This document shows positions 1 to 5,144 of a DNA stretch of 5,835 nt, piece by piece (positions within the stretch are counted from its first letter, which is position 1; every line of letters starts with the position of its first letter). The stretch is from NCBI GenBank assembly GCA_913774795.1, contig CAJYIL010000586.1:1-5835 (forward strand), written 5' to 3'. A program made the position numbers and the translations under genes. This stretch comes from Pseudobdellovibrionaceae bacterium (GTDB taxonomy: Bacteria > Bdellovibrionota > Bdellovibrionia > Bdellovibrionales > JAMPXM01). Below the pieces are notes generated by a model. That model ran no database searches, had not been told where the DNA came from, and was given only the letters and a program-made list of their open reading frames with translations.

Positions 1-132
1 GGCGTGAATGTCATTTTCGACCCCTTCTTCGACGCGTCTTGTTTGATCGGCAGTGAATGAAGGTGCAGCGGTTGCGAGCGACCACGACCAGATCATCAGA
101 GCTAAGACGACAACGAGCGAGATGTACTTCAT
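1..132 (-). CDS. Exported protein, N-terminal fragment with signal peptide (runs off the left edge)
   Basis: Reading the minus strand from an ATG at 132-130 gives 44 open codons up to the window edge. The product begins M-K-Y, continues with a hydrophobic core at about residues 4-19 rich in Leu, Val, Ile and Trp, and then has an A-x-A type cleavage site (Ala20-Thr21-Ala22, followed by A-P-S). This is a classic Sec signal peptide. A Shine-Dalgarno-like GAAGG (complement of 139-143) lies 6 bases upstream of the ATG, which supports this start. The visible mature part, beginning S-F-T-A-D-Q and followed by charged residues (R-R-V-E-E), looks helical. It faintly recalls the N-terminal helix of some periplasmic DsbA-like thioredoxin-fold proteins, but that is too little to name a family. 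The gene is divergent from the leucine operon and its function is unknown from this fragment. Confidence 0.72.
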   Translation of the reverse strand, partial: MKYISLVVVLALMIWSWSLATAAPSFTADQTRRVEEGVENDIHA

Positions 133-199
133 ATTCAGCCTTCGTGTTTTACAAGTCCCGAGTGATCACGTAAACATCCAGCAGGGAAAACGTCAAACG
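133..199. promoter_or_regulatory. Divergent intergenic region with candidate promoter for the operon
   Basis: This 67-base gap separates the two divergent starts and must hold the 5' signals of both genes unless transcription enters from outside. For the plus strand, TTTACA at 148-153 (5 of 6 to the sigma-70 -35 consensus) is followed after 17 bases by TAAACA at 171-176, a poor -10 match (3 of 6). The resulting leader would be very short. An 8-base perfect palindrome GTGATCAC lies at 162-169, inside the spacer. The arms TTTAC (148-152) and GTAAA (170-174) form an inverted repeat around the same stretch. These could be an operator, but the arms and palindrome do not share a centre. A ribosome-binding-like AGGGAAAA at 183-190 precedes the ATG at 200. 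Promoter and operator assignments are inference. Confidence 0.4.
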
Positions 200-793
200 A
201 TGAGGCCACGTGTGGACCGCTCTAAACTCGCCGAAATGCTGGATCGTTTACGCGAAACTTTGCGCGACGATTTGAAGACCTTCGCCCGTCATCCACGGTC
301 GGTTGGCGCGCTGATCGAGTCGCGCAGCGGCTGGCTCAATCGCAAATTCTTAGGCGCAGCGTCAAATCTCGTCGAGCCTTTCTTGGTCGGGATGGGGTTT
401 TCGATCGCAAGTCTCAGCGAAGACGCGGTCGAAGTGACGATGCCCGGATTTTTACGCAATCAAGGCGAAGTCGGGCAAATCCACAATGCGGCGTTGTCAG
501 CGCTTGGCGAATTCGCGGCGCGAATTTTCTGGGAGCATCATCTCGATCTTCGTCGCCAAGAGCTTCGGGCTTCGGCGGTTCGCTTGCGCGTTCTCGCGCG
601 GGCCTCGGGTTCGATGCGCGGGGTTTTCCGTTTTCCGGTCGGCGAACGCGAGGCCGTCCTTCACGCCCTGCGCGCGCGCGGCTCCGCTGAAACTGAATCA
701 ACTGTATCTGTTTACGACACCGACGGCCGCCTCGTGGCGGAAGTCGAAGTCGCGTGGGAGTTCACGCGGCAGCTCGCACTTGGGGGCGTATGA
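200..793 (+). CDS. Hotdog-fold putative thioesterase (PaaI/YiiD C-terminal or DUF4442-like), 197 aa
   Basis: The product has a charged helical N-terminal part (about residues 5-60) followed by a region that looks like a hotdog fold (about 60-190). Support comes from the F-L-V-G-M-G-F-S-I start, a V-E-V-T-M-P strand, a central helix with His95-Asn96 and Glu104, and later beta strands including R-G-V-F-R-F. In PaaI-like thioesterases an Asp or Glu on the central helix is the usual catalytic acid; Glu104 is the candidate here. If active it would hydrolyse an acyl-CoA, possibly relieving CoA trapping during leucine breakdown; the substrate is inferred from context only. The start at 200 has AGGGAAAA about 10 bases upstream. 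An in-frame ATG at 53 is less likely because it would overlap the divergent signal-peptide gene and add a non-homologous-looking extension. The stop overlaps the next start (ATGA at 790-793), so the two are probably translationally coupled. Confidence 0.62.
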   Translation: MRPRVDRSKLAEMLDRLRETLRDDLKTFARHPRSVGALIESRSGWLNRKFLGAASNLVEPFLVGMGFSIASLSEDAVEVTMPGFLRNQGEVGQIHNAALSALGEFAARIFWEHHLDLRRQELRASAVRLRVLARASGSMRGVFRFPVGEREAVLHALRARGSAETESTVSVYDTDGRLVAEVEVAWEFTRQLALGGV

Positions 794-2406
794 GTTCGGG
801 TCCTGTTTTTGAATCGAGTCTTTCTGTTTCGTCACCTGACTTCCGCACAAACGCCGAGGCGATGCGTAAGCATGTCGACGAGTGGCGCTCACGAATCGCT
901 TTGGTGAAACAAGGCGGCGGTGCGGATGCGGTCGCGAAACATAAATCACGCGGCAAGCTCACGGCTCGCGAGCGGATCGAAGCTTTGCTTGATCCGGGCT
1001 CATCGTTTCTTGAGATCTCGACGTTGGCGGCTTGGGAGATGTACGACGGCGCAGCTCCGGCGGCGGGTGTTGTCGCGGGTGTCGGCGTGGTGTCGGGTCT
1101 TGAGTGCATGATCGTTGCGAACGACGCGACCGTGAAAGGTGGCACCTACTTCCCTTTAACGGTGAAGAAGCACTTACGCGCTCAAGAGATCGCGTCTGAA
1201 AACGGATTGCCGTGTATTTACCTCGTCGACTCCGGCGGCGCGTTCTTGCCGATGCAAGCCGACGTCTTTCCCGATCGCGATCACTTCGGTCGCATTTTCT
1301 ATAACCAAGCTCGCATGTCGGCCGCCGGCATCTCGCAAATCTCGGTCGTCATGGGTTCATGTACCGCGGGTGGCGCGTATGTTCCGGCGATGAGCGATGA
1401 AAACGTCATCGTTCGCGGAAACGGCACGATCTTTTTAGGCGGCCCACCGCTCGTGAAAGCGGCGACCGGAGAAGTCGTCACGGCACAAGAGCTTGGTGGC
1501 GGAGAAGTCCACACCGAGCTCAGCGGGGTCGTCGATCACCTAGCCGAAGACGATCATCACGCAATCGAGATCACACGCGATATCGTGGCGAACTTGAACA
1601 AGATCAAATCTCTCCCGTTCACGATAGCGCCCGTTGAAGAGCCGGCTTACGCACCGGATTCGATTTACGGAGTTGTTCCGGCCGATGCACGTAAACCTTA
1701 TGACGTGCGTGAAGTGATCGCGCGAATCGTCGACGGTTCGAAATTCCACGAGTTCAAAGAGCGCTACGGCAAAACATTGGTGTGCTGCTGGGCGCGCGTT
1801 TACGGCATGCCTGTCGGCATCATCGCGAACAACGGGGTTCTCTTCTCGGAGAGCGCATTGAAAGCCGCGCACTTCATCGAGCTGTGTGAGCAGCGCAAGA
1901 TTCCGTTGGTGTTCTTGCAGAACATCACCGGCTTCATGGTCGGTAAGAAATATGAAAACGAAGGCATCGCGAAGCACGGTGCGAAGATGGTCATGGCAGT
2001 TTCGAACGCCCGCGTTCCGAAGTTTACCGTGATCATCGGTGGGTCGTACGGAGCCGGTAACTACGGCATGTGCGGTCGCGCGTATCAGCCGCGCTTTTTG
2101 TGGATGTGGCCGAATGCGCGCATCTCGGTGATGGGTGGCGAACAAGCAGCGAACGTTTTGCTGACGGTGAAACAAGATCAGCTCGCAGCCAAAGGCATTT
2201 CGATGTCTCAGGCGGAGCAAGACGAATTCCGCGCGCCGACGCTCGCGAAATTCGACGCCGAGTCTTCTCCGTATTACTCGACAGCTCGCTTGTGGGATGA
2301 CGGCATCATTGATCCGGCCGACACACGCCGTGTGCTCGCACTAGGGCTTTCGGCTTCGTGCAACGCTGAATGGGGAGACGCTCGTCAGGGCGTCTTCAGG
2401 ATGTAA
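790..2406 (+). CDS. mccB: Methylcrotonyl-CoA carboxylase, carboxyltransferase (beta) subunit, 538 aa
   Basis: This subunit transfers the carboxyl group from carboxybiotin to 3-methylcrotonyl-CoA, giving 3-methylglutaconyl-CoA, in leucine degradation. It acts in the cytoplasm with the biotin carboxylase and carrier protein encoded downstream. The N-terminal K-L-T-A-R-E-R-I motif is typical of acyl-CoA carboxylase beta chains. The N-lobe oxyanion segment is G-S-C-T-A-G-G-A-Y (residues 189-197). The C-lobe has G-F-M-V-G-K-K-Y-E and G-G-S-Y-G-A-G-N-Y-G-M-C-G-R-A-Y (from 417), which are strongly MCC-like rather than propionyl-CoA carboxylase-like. The chain ends in G-V-F-R-M, a usual MccB C-terminus, and 538 residues is normal length. 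The ATG at 790 overlaps the upstream TGA and has GGGGG at 782-786; the in-frame ATG at 754 lies inside the previous gene. Geranyl-CoA carboxylase is the main alternative, disfavoured by the hydratase and HMG-CoA lyase neighbours. Confidence 0.96.
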   Translation: MSSGPVFESSLSVSSPDFRTNAEAMRKHVDEWRSRIALVKQGGGADAVAKHKSRGKLTARERIEALLDPGSSFLEISTLAAWEMYDGAAPAAGVVAGVGVVSGLECMIVANDATVKGGTYFPLTVKKHLRAQEIASENGLPCIYLVDSGGAFLPMQADVFPDRDHFGRIFYNQARMSAAGISQISVVMGSCTAGGAYVPAMSDENVIVRGNGTIFLGGPPLVKAATGEVVTAQELGGGEVHTELSGVVDHLAEDDHHAIEITRDIVANLNKIKSLPFTIAPVEEPAYAPDSIYGVVPADARKPYDVREVIARIVDGSKFHEFKERYGKTLVCCWARVYGMPVGIIANNGVLFSESALKAAHFIELCEQRKIPLVFLQNITGFMVGKKYENEGIAKHGAKMVMAVSNARVPKFTVIIGGSYGAGNYGMCGRAYQPRFLWMWPNARISVMGGEQAANVLLTVKQDQLAAKGISMSQAEQDEFRAPTLAKFDAESSPYYSTARLWDDGIIDPADTRRVLALGLSASCNAEWGDARQGVFRM

Positions 2407-2409
2407 GGC

Positions 2410-3189
2410 ATGGAATCAGTCTTGCTCGAAATCGTGGGTCGTGTCGCAACCGTTACGTTAAACCGGCCTGATATCCGTAACGCCTTTAATGCTGAGATGA
2501 TCGGCGAACTCCGTGACGCCTTTACGTCGCTTCACTCGCGCCGTGATGTTTCGGTTCTCGTGCTTCGCGGAGAAGGTAAAAGTTTTTGTGCGGGCGCTGA
2601 TCTTTCGTACATGAGCTCGATGGCCGGCTTCTCGCTAGATGAGAACCTCGCCGATGCTCACGCGCTCGACGAAATGTTCTGGGCACTTCGCGCGTGTCCG
2701 CAAGCAGTTGTCGCGCGCGTTCATGGTCACGCGATGGGCGGAGCGCTCGGTCTTCTGGCGTGCTGCGATCTCGTCGCCGCCGTTGAAGGAACACAATTTG
2801 CGTTTAGCGAAAATCGCATTGGTCTTGTGCCGGCGGTGATCTCACCTTACGTGCTTGAGAAAATGAACGCAGGTGCGGCCCGCAGATACATGTTGTCAGC
2901 CGAAGTCTTCACCGTGTGGGCTGCGGCCGACGGCGGACTCATCGAGTATGCGGGCGGCGAAACCGACGTCGACGAATTCGTATCGACGGTTGTGAAAGCT
3001 TTGGCGGCCAACGGTCCCGAAGCGGTTCAGGTCACGAAGAAAATGCTGCGAGATCTGGCGACTCTCCCTTCATGGGCGGAAAAGCGCGAACTCACGACGA
3101 AAACGATCGCGCAAAAGCGCGTTTCACCTGAGGGGCAAGAGGGTTTGAAGAGCTTCTTAGAGAAGCGGTCACCGTCTTGGAAAACATAA
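2410..3189 (+). CDS. liuC: Enoyl-CoA hydratase/isomerase family, probable methylglutaconyl-CoA hydratase, 259 aa
   Basis: The probable reaction is hydration of 3-methylglutaconyl-CoA to HMG-CoA, the step between MCC and HMG-CoA lyase. The crotonase fold shows the usual L-N-R-P-x-x-R-N-A-F near the N-terminus, the first oxyanion segment F-C-A-G-A-D-L (59-65) and the second G-H-A-M-G-G-A-L-G-L (Gly111 as oxyanion donor). It then has F-S-E-N-R-I-G-L-V-P-A-V-I-S-P (132-146). The L-D-E-N-L-A-D-A-H stretch and the A-L-G-L-L-A-C-C-D-L segment resemble LiuC proteins. Glu134 lines up with rat hydratase Glu164. The place of rat Glu144 is Gly114, as I recall also for bacterial LiuC proteins. Length is typical. 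The gene begins 3 bases after the mccB stop, and its stop overlaps the next start (TAATG). Another short-chain enoyl-CoA hydratase specificity is possible, but context favours LiuC. Confidence 0.87.
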   Translation: MESVLLEIVGRVATVTLNRPDIRNAFNAEMIGELRDAFTSLHSRRDVSVLVLRGEGKSFCAGADLSYMSSMAGFSLDENLADAHALDEMFWALRACPQAVVARVHGHAMGGALGLLACCDLVAAVEGTQFAFSENRIGLVPAVISPYVLEKMNAGAARRYMLSAEVFTVWAAADGGLIEYAGGETDVDEFVSTVVKALAANGPEAVQVTKKMLRDLATLPSWAEKRELTTKTIAQKRVSPEGQEGLKSFLEKRSPSWKT

Positions 3190-4658
3190 TGGCTAAATTA
3201 GCGATCGCAAATCGCGGCGAAGTCGCCGTCCGAATTATCCTGGCCGCGCAAGAGCTCGGCATTCCGACCGTTCTTCTTCACTCCGAGGTCGACGTCGGCA
3301 CTCGCGCGTGGCGCATGGCCGATGAGAAAGTCTGCATTGGTCCCGCAACGACCGCCGAGAGCTATCTCCGCATCGATCGCAACATCGAAGGTGCGCTGGC
3401 TGCAGGTGCCACGATGGTTCACCCGGGCTTTGGCTTTTTGTCGGAGAACGCTGACTTCGCACAAGCGTGCATCGATGCCGGATTAATTTTCATTGGGCCC
3501 AAGCCCGAGACGATTCGCGCGCTCGGAGATAAAATCTCGGCGAAGCAGTTGATCGAGAAAGCGAATGTTCCGACGGTACCGGGTTACGCCGGCTCCGATC
3601 AATCGCTCGAAACATTGGTCGCGCACGCTCAGCGAATCGGTTTTCCGGTCATCGTCAAAGCGGCTGCCGGGGGTGGTGGTCGCGGGATGAAAGTCATTCG
3701 TTCGAAAGCCGAAGCGCCCGAGCTGATCGCATCGGCTCAGCGTGAGGGAAAAGCCGCATTCGGATCAGAGATCGTTTTCCTCGAGAAGTATCTCGACCAC
3801 GCAAAGCACATCGAGTTTCAAGTCTTCGGCGATTTCACCGGTCGCTGCGTTCACTTGTTTGAGCGCGAGTGTACGGTTCAGCGACGTCACCAAAAGATCG
3901 TCGAAGAATCTCTCTCACCGTCGTTGACTCCCGAACTTCGAGCGCAAATGGCGGCGGCGGCAGTCGGTCTCGCCGAGAAGGCCGGCTATCAAGGGGCGGG
4001 GACGGTTGAGTTCCTCGTTCAAGATGGCGAGTTCTATTTTCTCGAAATGAACACGCGTTTGCAGGTCGAGCATCCGGTCACCGAAATGGTTCTCGGAGTC
4101 GATCTTGTGAAGGCGCAGATTTTGACCGCGATGAAAGCGTTCAGGATCTGGAAGCAATCCGAGCTCACTCCGCGCGGGCATTCGATCGAGTGTCGATTGT
4201 ATGCCGAAGACTCGTACAACCGCGGTCTGCCGTCGACCGGCGAACTTCTCGGCATGCATTGGCCCGAAGGACCGGGGCGTCGTTACGAAGTTGGATTCGA
4301 AGCCGGTGATGAAGTGACGGCGTACTACGACCCGATGATCGCAAAAGTGATCGTGTGGGACGAAGATCGCCCGCGCGCGATTCGCAAGATGCTCCGAACT
4401 CTCGATGACTGTGTCGTCTTCGGTGTGAAGACCAACATCCCATACTTGAAAGCGATCTTGACGCACAAAGATTTCTTGGATGGCTCGATGACGACTCAGT
4501 TCATCTCACAGTACTTCCCAGAAGGTCTTGAGGCCCAAGAGCCAACCGAAGAGATGGCCGCGTTTGCCGCGGGTGCATTGAAATCGGTGTCGTCGGTCGG
4601 AGCAGTCAGTTCGGCTGCGGGCGTTTCACCGTGGACGCAAGGCTGGAGGTTCGTATGA
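3189..4658 (+). CDS. mccA: Methylcrotonyl-CoA carboxylase, biotin carboxylase part of alpha subunit (split, no carrier domain), 489 aa
   Basis: The enzyme uses ATP and bicarbonate to carboxylate biotin held on the carrier protein. Domains in order: biotin carboxylase N-terminal (about 1-110, beginning A-I-A-N-R-G-E-V-A-V-R-I), ATP-grasp (about 115-320) and C-terminal (about 335-440). Visible motifs are Lys157 with the Gly-rich A-A-A-G-G-G-G-R-G-M (158-167), E-C-T-V-Q-R-R-H-Q-K, and F-L-E-M-N-T-R-L-Q-V-E-H-P with Glu286, Asn288, Arg290 and Glu294, matching E. coli AccC catalytic residues. After the carboxylase core come an Ala/Ser-rich linker and S-P-W-T-Q-G-W-R-F-V, then a stop. In full-length MccA (about 650 residues) the S-P-W..G-W-R segment opens the BT domain and the chain continues to the biotinyl domain, so this chain looks truncated, with the rest encoded separately. 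The ATG at 3189 is chosen over an in-frame TTG at 3177. Confidence 0.93.
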   Translation: MAKLAIANRGEVAVRIILAAQELGIPTVLLHSEVDVGTRAWRMADEKVCIGPATTAESYLRIDRNIEGALAAGATMVHPGFGFLSENADFAQACIDAGLIFIGPKPETIRALGDKISAKQLIEKANVPTVPGYAGSDQSLETLVAHAQRIGFPVIVKAAAGGGGRGMKVIRSKAEAPELIASAQREGKAAFGSEIVFLEKYLDHAKHIEFQVFGDFTGRCVHLFERECTVQRRHQKIVEESLSPSLTPELRAQMAAAAVGLAEKAGYQGAGTVEFLVQDGEFYFLEMNTRLQVEHPVTEMVLGVDLVKAQILTAMKAFRIWKQSELTPRGHSIECRLYAEDSYNRGLPSTGELLGMHWPEGPGRRYEVGFEAGDEVTAYYDPMIAKVIVWDEDRPRAIRKMLRTLDDCVVFGVKTNIPYLKAILTHKDFLDGSMTTQFISQYFPEGLEAQEPTEEMAAFAAGALKSVSSVGAVSSAAGVSPWTQGWRFV

Positions 4659-4708
4659 ATGAGCACTTGCTGCGAATGGGCGTAGGCGAAGCCGGAGCAA
4701 ACAAATGA
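4655..4708 (+). repeat. Linker element copy 1: ATGA-bounded 17-codon ORF between biotin carboxylase and carrier protein
   Basis: This 54-base linker starts with an ATG overlapping the carboxylase TGA (4655-4658) and ends with a TGA overlapping the carrier-protein ATG (4705-4708). Between them is an open 17-codon frame, M-N-E-H-L-L-R-M-G-V-G-E-A-G-A-N-K. Bases 4655-4694 match 5082-5120 in copy 2 at 35 of 40 aligned columns (four substitutions and one extra C here, near 4670). It contains GGCGAAGCC at 4685-4693, able to form a 3-base-pair stem with a GAA loop. Directly after that is GGAG at 4694-4697, 7 bases before the carrier-protein ATG, so the linker supplies that gene's ribosome-binding site. 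The peptide has no recognisable domain. It could be a genuinely translated coupling peptide or an incidental open frame. Confidence 0.75.
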
Positions 4709-5085
4709 AGATGATCGAAGTCGAAGTGAACGGTCGCATGGTTCGCGGTTACGCCGTCGTGCGCGGCGGGGTTTTGTGGACGCACGCAAACGGCCGAACC
4801 TGGACAACCGAAACCGGCTCGAAACGCCGCGGCTCGAAAGCGGGCGCAGGCGCGTCTTCGAACCCGAGCGAGATTACGGCTCCGATGCCGGGCAAGATCA
4901 TCAAGATCTCGGCTCCGGTCGGTTCGGATGTCGCAGCGGGTGATGTCGTCATCGTCATGGAAGCCATGAAGATGGAGTATACGTTGAAAGCGCAAGCCGC
5001 CGGCCGCGTTGCCGAGATTTCGGCGACTGCCGGTGATCAAGTCACCTTGGGCGCTGTGCTTGCGAAGTTGGAGTTAGAAAAATGA
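4705..5085 (+). CDS. Biotin carboxyl carrier protein of methylcrotonyl-CoA carboxylase (detached C-terminal part of alpha subunit), 126 aa
   Basis: This small protein carries biotin between the carboxylase and carboxyltransferase. Residues about 55-124 form a biotinyl domain: A-P-M-P-G-K-I opens it and the biotinylation motif E-A-M-K-M-E has Lys89 as acceptor (codon 4969-4971), followed by G-x-V and G-D-Q-V-T-L-G turns. Residues about 3-35 (I-E-V-E-V-N-G-R-M-V-R-G-Y and V-L-W-T) look like beta strands of a reduced BT domain, the segment that binds the beta subunit in fused MCC alpha chains. A Gly/Ala/Ser linker joins the two. Carboxylase plus carrier total 615 residues, shorter than a usual fused MccA, so the BT region seems small. 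The ATG at 4705 is supported by GGAG at 4694-4697. It is flanked by the two repeat linkers, with ATGA overlaps on both sides. A general acetyl-CoA carboxylase AccB role is unlikely in this operon. Confidence 0.9.
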   Translation: MKMIEVEVNGRMVRGYAVVRGGVLWTHANGRTWTTETGSKRRGSKAGAGASSNPSEITAPMPGKIIKISAPVGSDVAAGDVVIVMEAMKMEYTLKAQAAGRVAEISATAGDQVTLGAVLAKLELEK

Positions 5086-5144
5086 GTGAGCACTTGTGCG
5101 AACGGGCGAAGGCGGAGCCGAAGCCGAAGCGGAGAAACAGATGA
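5082..5144 (+). repeat. Linker element copy 2: ATGA-bounded 20-codon ORF between carrier protein and HMG-CoA lyase
   Basis: This 63-base linker begins with an ATG overlapping the carrier-protein TGA (5082-5085) and ends with a TGA overlapping the HMG-CoA lyase ATG (5141-5144). The open frame is 20 codons, beginning M-S-E-H-L-C-E-R and ending in a strongly basic K-P-K-R-R-N-R. It is the sister of the linker at 4655-4708. Relative to that copy it lacks one C and carries 10 extra bases around 5121-5130, a GCCGAA-type tandem expansion. Because of these indels only the first five codons (M-x-E-H-L) agree at the peptide level, although the DNA stays similar further on. GGCGGAGCC at 5111-5119 parallels the hairpin-capable GGCGAAGCC of copy 1. 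GGAG at 5131-5134 lies 6 bases before the lyase ATG and serves as its ribosome-binding site. Confidence 0.75.

Noticed and set aside
53..199. Upstream in-frame extension of the thioesterase gene to an ATG at 53
   Set aside because: It would overlap the start of the divergent signal-peptide gene and the shared promoter region, and its sequence does not look like a hotdog protein. The ATG at 200 has a purine-rich ribosome-binding site.
1540..2220. Long 226-codon open frame on the minus strand inside mccB
   Set aside because: It lies fully antisense to an unmistakable mccB. Its product is rich in His and Arg with no recognisable motif, as expected from a shadow of GC-rich coding DNA.
3177..3188. 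TTG start for the biotin carboxylase four codons upstream of 3189
   Set aside because: The ATG at 3189 overlaps the upstream TAA as TAATG and gives the usual short N-terminus before the A-N-R-G-E-V motif.
3915..4466. 183-codon minus-strand open frame inside the biotin carboxylase gene
   Set aside because: Antisense shadow of conserved ATP-grasp and C-terminal coding sequence, with no signal or domain of its own.
4659..4685. Alternative mini-ORF from the second ATG in linker copy 1
   Set aside because: It stops after eight codons at a TAG and has no ATG counterpart in copy 2, unlike the frame that begins at 4655.
5094..5120. Rho-independent terminator in linker copy 2
   Set aside because: The possible stems are only 3-4 base pairs and no T-run follows; the operon clearly continues into HMG-CoA lyase.
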